Shown in pieces: positions 6,395 through 14,817 of a DNA stretch of 15,629 bases. Below the pieces are notes generated by a model. It saw only the letters and a program-made list of their open reading frames with translations, searched no databases and was not told the origin of the DNA. The position numbers and the translations under genes are program-made. The stretch is from Bacteroidales bacterium (GTDB taxonomy: Bacteria > Bacteroidota > Bacteroidia > Bacteroidales > VadinHA17): contig PMEC01000162.1 of the NCBI GenBank assembly GCA_003155705.1, forward strand, positions 8,810-24,438, in the 5' to 3' direction. Positions within the stretch are counted from its first letter, which is position 1. Each line of letters starts with the position of its first letter.

Positions 6395-7219
6395 TTAGTG
6401 ATTATTAAACTGGCGAATGCTTTCCTCTGCTCTGATAAGATACATATTTCGTAACTGTACAATTAGCGGGTGATCTACCCTGAATTTCACTTTGTCAACG
6501 GAATAGAACGGCAGAACTACAGGTGAAGTTCCAGTCATAAAAGCACTGTCATAATCTGATATTCTGGCAGCTTTAATAGATGTAAATATTACATTTATTC
6601 CATTTTCTTTACAAATTTCAAGAATATATTTCCTTGTAATACCGCTAAGTACAGCTTCATCAGGGGCAGTAATGAGATTCTCGTTCTTAATAAAAAAAAT
6701 ATTTGAACGGCTACCCTCAGTTATACAGTTGTTTTTATTTACGAGAAGTGCTTCGTAGGCGCCTTCAAGAATCAGCTTATGGTATATTTCAGAACGCAGC
6801 CGGTGGTTTATTACTTTTGATTCAGGATCTTTCCTTTCCGCAAAAAAAAGCGATCCACTGACACCTTTTCGATATTGTTCCGCAGACGGGTAAACCGGTT
6901 CAATAAAATACAAAAGGTAACTTTCAGACCTGTTATAATTGAAAACTATTTTGAGGTTTGTATCTTTCCGTTTTTCTGATTTTACCAGAGCAAGCACATC
7001 CTGTCTCAGAGTATCGATTCCGGCAAGCATTTTCTTTTTCTGTAAAGCGACGCTCGAGGCAAGTCTTTCTATATGATCATGAAAAAAAAACGGTTTCCCT
7101 TTCGACATTCTGATTACTTCATAAATGGATTCACCGTCATAAACCAATGAATTATCAAATAGCTCAACAGGTTGAAGTTCCCCATTCAATATAAAACTGT
7201 TGCTTAGACATTCGCTCAT
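6395..7219 (-). CDS. Class IV PLP-dependent aminotransferase (branched-chain/D-amino acid transaminase or aminodeoxychorismate lyase-like)
   Basis: With the ATG at 7219 the product is 274 residues, usual for fold-type IV PLP enzymes. Family marks are the N-terminal SLVYDGESIYEVIR block (about 24-37), HIERL (49-53), the likely Schiff-base lysine Lys135 in SKVINHRL, ITEGSRSNIFF (166-176, with Glu168 contacting the PLP ring nitrogen), SGITR (192-196) for phosphate binding, and MTGTSPVVLPF (228-238). The fold covers branched-chain aminotransferase, D-amino acid aminotransferase and 4-amino-4-deoxychorismate lyase, and I cannot separate these safely. Starts at an ATG at 7228 or a TTG at 7273 are possible; the TTG lies upstream of an exact -7 promoter match, so it is unlikely. 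The enzyme is cytoplasmic. The gene is divergent from the exonuclease fusion gene. Confidence 0.8.
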   Translation of the reverse strand: MSECLSNSFILNGELQPVELFDNSLVYDGESIYEVIRMSKGKPFFFHDHIERLASSVALQKKKMLAGIDTLRQDVLALVKSEKRKDTNLKIVFNYNRSESYLLYFIEPVYPSAEQYRKGVSGSLFFAERKDPESKVINHRLRSEIYHKLILEGAYEALLVNKNNCITEGSRSNIFFIKNENLITAPDEAVLSGITRKYILEICKENGINVIFTSIKAARISDYDSAFMTGTSPVVLPFYSVDKVKFRVDHPLIVQLRNMYLIRAEESIRQFNNH

Positions 7220-7239
7220 TAATTTCATCTTTATCCGGT

Positions 7240-7274
7240 CAAAACTACTAACAAAAAACAAGTCTTCATTCAAA
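7240..7274 (-). promoter_or_regulatory. Possible Bacteroidota-type promoter for the aminotransferase gene
   Basis: Read on the minus strand, TAGTTTTG (7247 to 7240) is an exact match to TAnnTTTG. A TTTG (7274 to 7271) lies 23 bases upstream, slightly farther than the usual 19-21. Transcription would begin about 5-15 bases before the candidate ATG codons at 7228 and 7219. An 8-base inverted repeat, ACTACTAA (7244-7251) and TTAGTAGT (7284-7291), overlaps the -7 box and might be an operator. Confidence 0.4.
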
Positions 7275-7315
7275 TTAATTATATTAGTAGTCAGATAAAA
7301 AGAAATAATTATCCG

Positions 7316-8686
7316 GTGTACGCAATTGTTGATATAGAAACGACGGGGGGAAGCTCAAGGATTGAGAAAGTGACAGAGATTGCAATATATCAGCATGATG
7401 GTGAAAAAATAACAGGAGATTTCATTTCATTAGTAAACCCTGAGAGAAATATTCCTTATTTTATTACAAATCTTACCGGTATAACAAATGAAATGGTCGA
7501 GGACGCGCCTAAGTTTTATGAGATAGCCAGGAAGATCATTGAGTATACTGAAGACAGGGTTTTTGTGGCTCACAGTGCCAGATTCGATTACTCATTCATA
7601 AGACAGGAATTTAAATCTCTCGGATATAATTTCAAAAGAAATATTCTGGATACTGTTACGCTTACCAGAAAGCTTATTCCGGGTCATCGTTCTTATAGCC
7701 TCGGCAATATCTGCAAAGACCTTAAAATTGAGATAAACGGCAGACATAGAGCAGGTGGCGATGCTCTGGCGACTGTAAAGTTATTTGAGAAATTGCTTAA
7801 AATCGGATGTGAAACTGATGAGTACGGGTTAAAACCATTCAGAAACACCAGGAATTCAAAGCTGCATCCTGCACTTGATATCAATAAAGTGAATCAGATC
7901 CCTGAGGAGCCTGGCATATACTACTTCTTTAATGAAAGAGGTGATCTTATCTATATCGGGAAAAGTCGTAATCTACTCCAAAGAGTGTCAACTCATCTTT
8001 CAAACAACACAACAAACAGGTCGATGGAGATGCGTGATGCAATTGCTGACATTAGTTGGGAAGAGACTGGCAGCGAGTTAATTGCACTTCTGAAGGAATC
8101 TTTTGAGATTAAGTCAAATAAACCTTTGTATAACAGGGCACAGCGCAGAACCGGTTTCAGGTGGGGAATTTTCAGCCATTATGATGAAAAGGGTTTTCTG
8201 AATTTCAGTTATCACCAGATACGTGATGAGGAAAGCCATCTTTCAGTTTTCACTTCCAGAGAGAAAGCAAAAGCAAAACTTATTTTACTAGCTGAAACAT
8301 ATAATCTCTGTCAGAAACTTGCAGGTCTTTATGAGACTGATGGTGCCTGCTTTCATTTTCAAGTAGGAATATGCAAGGGCGCCTGTTGCGGAAATGAATC
8401 TGCGAAAGATTACAATGAAAGAGCTGAAAGAGCTCTGGAGGAATTTGTCTTTTCACAGAGGAATTTTTTTATAATAGACAAAGGCAGAAATCAGGATGAA
8501 CGTTGTGCAGTAAAAATCCTGAATGGAAAGTATTCAGGCTACGGTTATTTTGATGTAAACGATATTGGATTTGGATTGTCAGCAGTTCATGAATGTATAA
8601 AAAACTCGCCCGATAACAGGGATATTCAGGTAATCCTTAAAAGCTATCTTAAGAGGAACAGGGTGGAAAAGATTATTGAATTCTAA
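7316..8686 (+). CDS. DnaQ-like 3'-5' exonuclease fused to a GIY-YIG (UvrC/Cho-like) endonuclease
   Basis: The 456-residue protein joins two DNA-processing domains. Residues 1-165 form a DEDDh exonuclease like the polymerase III epsilon subunit: ExoI DIETTG with Asp6 and Glu8, ExoII HSARFDYSF with Asp91, and ExoIII HRAGGDA with His144 and Asp149. Residues about 195-275 form a GIY-YIG nuclease: GIYYF (200-204), YIGKS (213-217), Arg223 and Glu261, ending in NKPLYN as in UvrC. A C-terminal segment holds Cys332, Cys345, Cys353 and Cys357 in a UvrC-like CFHFQVGICKGAC pattern. The UvrB-binding, RNase H-like and HhH parts of UvrC are absent. Similar fusions are known in Bacteroidota and Actinobacteria. 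A role in repair by incision plus trimming is likely but inferred. No ATG precedes MYAIVDIETTG in frame, so GTG at 7316 is the chosen start. It stands alone between a divergent and a convergent gene. Confidence 0.88.
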   Translation: MYAIVDIETTGGSSRIEKVTEIAIYQHDGEKITGDFISLVNPERNIPYFITNLTGITNEMVEDAPKFYEIARKIIEYTEDRVFVAHSARFDYSFIRQEFKSLGYNFKRNILDTVTLTRKLIPGHRSYSLGNICKDLKIEINGRHRAGGDALATVKLFEKLLKIGCETDEYGLKPFRNTRNSKLHPALDINKVNQIPEEPGIYYFFNERGDLIYIGKSRNLLQRVSTHLSNNTTNRSMEMRDAIADISWEETGSELIALLKESFEIKSNKPLYNRAQRRTGFRWGIFSHYDEKGFLNFSYHQIRDEESHLSVFTSREKAKAKLILLAETYNLCQKLAGLYETDGACFHFQVGICKGACCGNESAKDYNERAERALEEFVFSQRNFFIIDKGRNQDERCAVKILNGKYSGYGYFDVNDIGFGLSAVHECIKNSPDNRDIQVILKSYLKRNRVEKIIEF

Positions 8687-8728
8687 CACAAATATATATA
8701 AACCAGAGAATTATACAGTTATTACAGG

Positions 8729-9412
8729 TTATTCATGAAACCGGTATCCAATTCCAGATTCGGTAATCAGTAACTGTGGTTTTGCCGGATCATCCTCAAT
8801 CTTTTTACGAAGCTGTGCTACAAACACTCTTAAATACTGTGTTTGTCCTATATATCCGAATCCCCATATTTCTTTCAGGATATTCTGATGAGTCAATACT
8901 CTGCCTGAGTTTTTTGCCAGCATTGCAAGCAGTGAAAATTCAGTTGATGTGAGTTTAAGTATTTCACCTTTTTTACGTGCAATATGATTAGCCAGGTCAA
9001 TGGTTAACGAACCGAAGGCAAGGTTGGAATTTTCTTCAGAACCCTGGCTCTGCCTCAATGCAACCCTGATACGTGCAAGAAGTTCCCCCGTTCTGAATGG
9101 TTTTGTAAGATAATCATTAGCTCCGTTATCCAATGTATGAATTATATCTTCTTCCGAGTTCCTTGCAGAAAGTATTATAATAGGCTTCTGATACCATTCT
9201 CTTAATTTACTCAGTATTTTGACACCATCTAAATCAGGTAAACCTAAATCAAGAATTATAAGTGAAGGGTTATGTGTTGCCGCAGCAATCAGTCCATCTT
9301 TTCCGGTTGCAGCCTCGGAAATTTTATACCCTTTTGAGGCAAGGGCAATTTCAAGCAAACGGCGTATTTGTACTTCATCATCAATAATCAGTATTGTTTC
9401 GGGTAAATTCAT
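8729..9412 (-). CDS. kdpE: KdpE, OmpR-family response regulator
   Basis: The 227-residue protein has a receiver domain (about 6-120) and a winged-helix DNA-binding domain (about 130-225). Acidic pocket residues Asp11 and Asp12, the phospho-acceptor Asp55 in ILDLGLPD, Ser82 and Lys104 in TKPF are all present. The C-terminal domain has the OmpR-type features LTSTEFSLL (154-162), a recognition-helix region around QYLRVFVAQLRKKIE (192-206) and ESGIGYRF (218-225). KdpE is phosphorylated by KdpD and activates the kdp promoter under K+ limitation or osmotic stress. The gene starts 11 bases after kdpD ends, so it is the last gene of the kdp operon. It converges on the exonuclease fusion gene with only 42 bases between stop codons. 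Confidence 0.93.
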   Translation of the reverse strand: MNLPETILIIDDEVQIRRLLEIALASKGYKISEAATGKDGLIAAATHNPSLIILDLGLPDLDGVKILSKLREWYQKPIIILSARNSEEDIIHTLDNGANDYLTKPFRTGELLARIRVALRQSQGSEENSNLAFGSLTIDLANHIARKKGEILKLTSTEFSLLAMLAKNSGRVLTHQNILKEIWGFGYIGQTQYLRVFVAQLRKKIEDDPAKPQLLITESGIGYRFHE

Positions 9413-9423
9413 AAATTATTTTT

Positions 9424-12096
9424 TTATCCCTTAAAGTCTACCTCTGGTATTTCAGTCGGTATCTTAATTGTAAATTTAGCACCTCCGTTCTGCCTGTTTT
9501 CCACTGCTATTGTGCCTTTATGTGCTTCAACAAAACCTTTTGCAATTGATAGCCCAAGACCTGTACCACCTGCTTTTGATCCTTCGACCCTGTAAAATTT
9601 ATTAAATATAAGGGAAATTTCGTTTCTGGGAAAACCCGGACCCCTGTCCATAACCTGTATAGTCATTATTCCATTGTCATAGAATGCTTTAACTCTTAAG
9701 TTAATTGAAGTGGAAGCATACTGGGTGGCATTATAAATCAAGTTATAGAGTACCTGTTCTATTAAACCGAAGTCGATCTTAACAAAAGGCATATCTTCAG
9801 GAATAACGACATGAAGGTGGAAGGGTTTGAGTTCATCCGTGAGGTTTTCCGAAACTTTATTTATCAAATCATGTATATCGCACCAGTCAAGCCGGGGAGT
9901 AATCCGGCCACTCTCTAACCTTGACATATTCAGGAGATTTTCGATAAGACGGTTTAATCTTTTAGATGCCTTTAGAATTTCCTGTGACAATTCTTTTCGT
10001 ATTTCCTCCGGATGTTCCATTGTAATCAGAGAATCGGAAGCGCCCATAATTGTTGCAACAGGGATCCGCAGCTCGTGTGATATAGAGTTAAAAAGCGTTT
10101 TGTACAGCTTGTCGGATTCGGTAAGCAAAAAAGCCTGTTTAGCCATATTGCGCAGATATTCCCGTTCGAACTTTCCTGAGATTTGTGATATAAAGGCATC
10201 CCAGAACTGCTCTTCGCCCTGAGTGAATACAACTGCCTTTTGAATGGCAATAACTCCCAGGTTCATCTGATTTCCTTTCAATGGGTAAAAAGTATAATTA
10301 CTTGATGGTAGAGTATCAGTATTCTTTCCTGCTTTTGTGGAGTGCTGGAATGTCCAAGCTGCCACACTTGTATCGTTTCTTGACAGATTGATGTTCAAGT
10401 CATTCTGACTGGTGAAGTCAAGCTGGTTTGATTCATTTCTAAGCAAGATCCGGCTCTTAAGGTTAAAATATTTCTTTATATCGTTTTTAGCAATATTTAT
10501 AACCTCATCAATACCTGTCGCCGTGGAAAGTTCTCTGGTAAGCTGATACAAGGCATTTGTACGTTCCTCACGTGTCCTGATCTTCATCTCCTGTTTCTTT
10601 ACCCTTGATGTCAAAACCCCGTTCAGTAATGCAATGATGAAAAACATTACTAGCATCAGCATATCTTCAGGCTTGTCGACGTGCAGTGTATAAAGTGGTG
10701 GTATGAAAAAATAATCCCAGATAAGGGCACTCAATGTTGCAGACAGCAAAATTGGCCCTCTTCCAAAGAAAAATGCAAGTGTTGATACAACAAACAATAA
10801 AGCAAATGAAACAACCTGGTAACCTATAATTTCTTTAATGGAAAAACATGTAATTGCGGTAAGTACAATTATTAACGAAACTGTTAAGTATTGCCGGATA
10901 TTTGAAGTGAAGGATGGCAAGGAAACGTTTTCCTTAAACCTGTCTTTCGTTTGAATATCGGATCCTAATATGTACACATCAATATTGCCACTATATCGAA
11001 TTAACCGGTTCACAAAATTGCCAAGTCGAAGCAGTGTTAACAGATTACGTATACGTGGTTTGCCAATAATAATATGGGTAATATTTTCTTTTTGTGCAAA
11101 ATCCACGATTGCTTTAACCATGTCACTATGGGTAATAAAACGGAATTTAATTCCCAGCTGTCTGGCAAGGTTGATATTCTTATTTAGTTGTTCACTCTCC
11201 CTGGAGCCAAGTTTGTACGTGGTTTCTACATAGACCGCCTGCAGATCAGCGCCCATAGTATAGGAAAGGTTTTTAGCCCACCGAAGTAATTTAGCTGATT
11301 GCTGGGTATGACTGACAGCGACCAACAGATGCAATCCGGATTTCCAGGGACCTTTAATTCGCTTAAGTTGCATGTAATCGTGCAGCTGTTTATCCACACG
11401 GTCGGCAACTATACGCAATGCCATTTCACGCAATGCTGTTATATTTCCTTTGCGGAAGAAATTCTCTACAGCATCTTTCAACCTTTCAGGTGTATATACT
11501 TTGCCCTCGGAAAGTCTTTGCAGCAGTTCGTCAGGTGTAAGATCAATAACTTCAATTTCATCGGCATTTTCAAAGATTTCATCAGGGAGAGTTTCCCTTA
11601 TAATAATTCCTGTTATCTGTGCCACCGTGTCGGAACGGCTTTCGAGGTGTTGCACGTTTAATGTAGTATAAACACTGATTCCGCTCTCGAGAATTTCCTG
11701 AACATCCTGATACCTTTTTGTGTGACGGCTACCCGGGGCATTGGTATGAGCGAGTTCGTCAACTAATACAATCTGGGGCTTTCGGGCCAAAACTGCATCC
11801 AAATCCATTTCCTGAACAGTAGCGGATTTGTATTGGTAGGTTTTGCGTGGAATCAATTCAAAGCCCTCTGCCAGCTCAGCAGTTTCTTTTCGGTTATGAG
11901 TTTCAACATACCCGATAATAATATCTAAGCCTTTTAATTTTTCAGCATGTGCAGTTTTAAGCATAGTGTAAGTTTTACCTACACCGGCACACATACCGAA
12001 GAATATTTTCAGTTTGCCTCGTTTGCTTTTTTCTTCCTCGAATTTTAATGAAGCTAAAAGTTCATCGGGATTTGGCCTGTTCTCATCGTAAATCAT
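9424..12096 (-). CDS. kdpD: KdpD, potassium/turgor sensor histidine kinase
   Basis: The 890-residue product has full KdpD architecture. Residues about 28-235 form the KdpD N-terminal domain with Walker A GMCAGVGKT (34-42) and Walker B LVDELAHTN (111-119). A universal-stress-protein-like domain follows (about 252-378). Four closely spaced membrane segments lie at about 403-420, 425-444, 448-466 and 478-496. A GAF-like region leads to the kinase: HisKA with phospho-acceptor His674 in SISHELR, N-box Asn789, G1 DRGPG (817-821) and G2 GTGLGL (844-849). It autophosphorylates and passes phosphate to KdpE at the inner membrane. The ATG at 12096 overlaps the kdpC stop by one base (TGATG); a GTG one codon earlier is also possible. 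The USP domain carries a c-di-AMP-type motif, described under findings. Confidence 0.95.
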   Translation of the reverse strand: MIYDENRPNPDELLASLKFEEEKSKRGKLKIFFGMCAGVGKTYTMLKTAHAEKLKGLDIIIGYVETHNRKETAELAEGFELIPRKTYQYKSATVQEMDLDAVLARKPQIVLVDELAHTNAPGSRHTKRYQDVQEILESGISVYTTLNVQHLESRSDTVAQITGIIIRETLPDEIFENADEIEVIDLTPDELLQRLSEGKVYTPERLKDAVENFFRKGNITALREMALRIVADRVDKQLHDYMQLKRIKGPWKSGLHLLVAVSHTQQSAKLLRWAKNLSYTMGADLQAVYVETTYKLGSRESEQLNKNINLARQLGIKFRFITHSDMVKAIVDFAQKENITHIIIGKPRIRNLLTLLRLGNFVNRLIRYSGNIDVYILGSDIQTKDRFKENVSLPSFTSNIRQYLTVSLIIVLTAITCFSIKEIIGYQVVSFALLFVVSTLAFFFGRGPILLSATLSALIWDYFFIPPLYTLHVDKPEDMLMLVMFFIIALLNGVLTSRVKKQEMKIRTREERTNALYQLTRELSTATGIDEVINIAKNDIKKYFNLKSRILLRNESNQLDFTSQNDLNINLSRNDTSVAAWTFQHSTKAGKNTDTLPSSNYTFYPLKGNQMNLGVIAIQKAVVFTQGEEQFWDAFISQISGKFEREYLRNMAKQAFLLTESDKLYKTLFNSISHELRIPVATIMGASDSLITMEHPEEIRKELSQEILKASKRLNRLIENLLNMSRLESGRITPRLDWCDIHDLINKVSENLTDELKPFHLHVVIPEDMPFVKIDFGLIEQVLYNLIYNATQYASTSINLRVKAFYDNGIMTIQVMDRGPGFPRNEISLIFNKFYRVEGSKAGGTGLGLSIAKGFVEAHKGTIAVENRQNGGAKFTIKIPTEIPEVDFKG

Positions 12097-12671
12097 CACC
12101 TTATATTATCCAGGGCTAAATTTAATTTAAATACATTAATTCTTGGTTCCCCAAATAAATAAAATTGCGGCTTTTCTGTCATGTTTATGATTAGTTGTCG
12201 AATCTGTTGTTTTCTTGTTTCATCAAGATTTCTTGAAGTTATAACTCTATCCAGTTGTAGCATTGCAGCTTCAGGTGAAATGTGTGGATCAAGGCCGCTA
12301 CCCGATGCAAAAATCATTTCTTTGGGAATAATGGTTATATCTGTTATTGAATTCTTTGCTGCAAATAAAATACGTCGTGCTGTAACCAGCTTTTTTAAGG
12401 TATCGCTCGTTGGCCCATAGTTAGATGCTCCGGACGGAATTGGATTATACCCGATGGCTGAAGGCCTTGACCAGAAATAGATGCTGCTGTCGAATTTCTG
12501 GCCTAATAACTCGGATCCTATAACTCTACCTTCTTTCTTAACCAAACTCCCGTTAGCTTTAACCGGAAAAATAAGTTGTGCTAATCCGGTCATGAAAAGA
12601 GGATAAATAATGCCAGTCAGAATAGTCATAAGCAGTAAAAATTTCAGCGCTATTATTGTTTGTGTTTTCAT
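12096..12671 (-). CDS. kdpC: KdpC, K+-transporting ATPase subunit C
   Basis: The 191-residue protein has one N-terminal membrane helix (about 7-30) and a periplasmic domain, as usual for KdpC. Family signatures are GSELLGQ (52-58), YFWSRPSA (65-72), SGASNYGPTS (80-89) and SGSGLDPHIS (123-132). KdpC stabilises the KdpFABC complex in the inner membrane and is needed for high-affinity K+ uptake. Its length equals the common size for the family (about 190). The start ATG lies 38 bases after the kdpB stop, and its stop codon overlaps the kdpD start, suggesting translational coupling between pump and sensor genes. No defect is seen. Confidence 0.95.
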   Translation of the reverse strand: MKTQTIIALKFLLLMTILTGIIYPLFMTGLAQLIFPVKANGSLVKKEGRVIGSELLGQKFDSSIYFWSRPSAIGYNPIPSGASNYGPTSDTLKKLVTARRILFAAKNSITDITIIPKEMIFASGSGLDPHISPEAAMLQLDRVITSRNLDETRKQQIRQLIINMTEKPQFYLFGEPRINVFKLNLALDNIR

Positions 12672-12709
12672 GATAATCTATTTTAAAAATTCATTTTTTG
12701 TCCTGATCA

Positions 12710-14800
12710 CTAAATCATTCGCGTGGACACAACCAGCATATCGATCAGCTTGATTCCTATAAACGGGACAATAACTCCTCCAATACCATAAATAACAATG
12801 TTTAAGGCTAATACCCGGTTGGCTGAAATAGGCCGGTATTTCACCCCTTTCAGAGCAAGAGGAATAAGAGCAATAATTATTAAGGCATTGAATATTACAG
12901 CGCTTAAAATAGCACTTTCTGGGGTTGTGAGTTTCATAACATTCAGGACGCTTAAAGGAGCTATTCCGGAAGCAGTAACATATAATAATGTGGCAATCGC
13001 AGGAATTATAGCAAAATATTTAGCGACATCGTTGGCAATGCTGAATGTCGTTAAGGCGCCCCTGGTCATCAGCAATTGCTTTCCTGTTTCCACTACCTCA
13101 ATCAGCTTTGTCGGGTTGCTGTCCAGATCTACCATATTGCCTGCCTCACGCGCAGCCTGAGTACCGGTATTCATTGCCAGACCTACATCGGCCTGAGCCA
13201 GGGCAGGTGCATCATTGGTGCCATCACCAATCATCCCTACCAGATGACCACTGGCCTGCTCTTCCCTGATTCTGTGTAATTTATCTTCAGGTTTCGCTTC
13301 AGCCAGAAAATCATCTACACCGGCTTCAGCTGCAATGGCAGCAGCTGTTAGCGGGTTATCACCGGTGATCATAATTGTCCGGATACCCATTTTACGGAGC
13401 TGTGCAAATCGTAGCTTGATACCTCCCTTCACAATATCTTTGAGGTGAATGACACCAAGAACCTGGTTATTTTCAGCAACTACCAATGGTGTTGCTCCCT
13501 GTCTTGAGAGTTCCGATACAACCTCATCAACATTTTTAGGAAAGAATCCGTTATTGTTTTCAATGAAATTCCTGATCGTGTTAGCAGCACCTTTCCGGAT
13601 GCTTCTTAATTGACCACCAGGTTTTCTTAAATCGATACCACTCATCCTGGTTTGTGCGGTAAAGGGGATAAATACAGTATCTAAAGGCTCCATTTCCCTA
13701 CCCCGGATATTAAACTGCTCCTTGGCCAATATGACTATCGAACGACCTTCGGGTGTTTCATCAGCAAGCGATGCTAATTGGGCTGCATCAGCCAGTTGCT
13801 CTTTCGTAAAACCTTCGGCAGGAATAAATTCGGTAGCCATGCGATTCCCTAATGTAATTGTTCCTGTTTTATCAAGCAGTAATACGTCGGTATCGCCGGC
13901 TGCTTCTATTGCTTTACCACTTGTCGCAATGACATTTTTGCGTAATAGCCTGTCCATTCCGCTTATGCCAATTGCACTAAGCAAACCTCCTATAGTTGTC
14001 GGAATAAGACAAACAAGCAGTGATATCAAAACGGGCAAAGTAAGGTTGTGATTTGCGGATACTCCTGAGGCTTTCAGGCTATAACCAAAATATGCCGGCA
14101 AAGAAACAACTACCAGCAAAAATATAAAGGTAAGACCTGATAACAGGATGATCAATGCAATTTCGTTCGGTGTTTTCTGACGTTTTGCTCCTTCTACCAA
14201 AGCAATCATACGGTCCAGAAATGTATTTCCTGGTTCAGATGTAACCTTAATGGTAATACGGTCACTGATTACCCTGGTACCCCCGGTAACTGCACAGCGA
14301 TCACCTCCACTTTCACGGATTACAGGAGCTGACTCTCCTGTAATTGCAGATTCATCGACGCTGGCAATTCCTTCGATCACGTCTCCGTCAGCAGGTACAA
14401 TATCTCCTGCTTCACAAATGACTATATCTCCTTTTCGCAGGTCAGTTGCAGATACAATTTCTTCCTTATTATGAACCAGTTTACGGGCTTTTGTCTGGGT
14501 ACGGCTTTTACGCAAACTATCTGCCTGCGCCTTACCACGTCCTTCAGCAACTGCTTCTGCAAAGTTGGCAAACAAGACTGTAAACCATAACCAAACTGTA
14601 ATCTGAAAATTGAAGGATGAAAAATGTCCTGCATTGATATCCAGAATTACCACGACCGTAGTCATCACTGCACCAATTGCTACAATGAAGATTACAGGAT
14701 TCTTGACCAGCGCTGAAGGGTTTAGTTTAATAAAGGAATCTTTTAAAGCCTGTACAGCAATTTCCCTGGTAAACAGGCGACTTATATTTCGTTTTTCCAT
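12710..14800 (-). CDS. kdpB: KdpB, K+-transporting P-type ATPase catalytic subunit
   Basis: The 696-residue product is a P-type ATPase. It has the phosphorylation motif DKTGT with Asp310, actuator motif TGES (154-157), nucleotide-binding region with KGA (403-405), TGDN (479-482) and hinge GDGTNDAP (525-532). About seven membrane helices are expected, near 35-55, 65-85, 215-238, 252-278, 585-607, 620-648 and 663-690. ATP hydrolysis here drives K+ import through KdpA. Ser157 in TGES is equivalent to E. coli Ser162, which is known to be phosphorylated as an inhibitory switch, so that control may be possible here. The gene begins 17 bases after kdpA and precedes kdpC by 38 bases. All catalytic motifs are intact. 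Confidence 0.97.
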   Translation of the reverse strand: MEKRNISRLFTREIAVQALKDSFIKLNPSALVKNPVIFIVAIGAVMTTVVVILDINAGHFSSFNFQITVWLWFTVLFANFAEAVAEGRGKAQADSLRKSRTQTKARKLVHNKEEIVSATDLRKGDIVICEAGDIVPADGDVIEGIASVDESAITGESAPVIRESGGDRCAVTGGTRVISDRITIKVTSEPGNTFLDRMIALVEGAKRQKTPNEIALIILLSGLTFIFLLVVVSLPAYFGYSLKASGVSANHNLTLPVLISLLVCLIPTTIGGLLSAIGISGMDRLLRKNVIATSGKAIEAAGDTDVLLLDKTGTITLGNRMATEFIPAEGFTKEQLADAAQLASLADETPEGRSIVILAKEQFNIRGREMEPLDTVFIPFTAQTRMSGIDLRKPGGQLRSIRKGAANTIRNFIENNNGFFPKNVDEVVSELSRQGATPLVVAENNQVLGVIHLKDIVKGGIKLRFAQLRKMGIRTIMITGDNPLTAAAIAAEAGVDDFLAEAKPEDKLHRIREEQASGHLVGMIGDGTNDAPALAQADVGLAMNTGTQAAREAGNMVDLDSNPTKLIEVVETGKQLLMTRGALTTFSIANDVAKYFAIIPAIATLLYVTASGIAPLSVLNVMKLTTPESAILSAVIFNALIIIALIPLALKGVKYRPISANRVLALNIVIYGIGGVIVPFIGIKLIDMLVVSTRMI

Positions 14801-14817
14801 TGTATTAATTTTAGAAT

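Noticed and set aside
7220..7273. Longer aminotransferase with a TTG start at 7273
   Set aside because: An exact Bacteroidota -7 box (7240-7247) lies inside this extension, and the added residues do not look like the conserved family N-terminus.
9827..10222. Open frame of 131 codons on the plus strand
   Set aside because: It is antisense to the KdpD kinase domain with its intact H and N boxes, and shows no independent features.
11299..11661. Open frame of 120 codons on the plus strand
   Set aside because: It is antisense to the well-conserved KdpD N-terminal and USP regions and has no recognisable domain.
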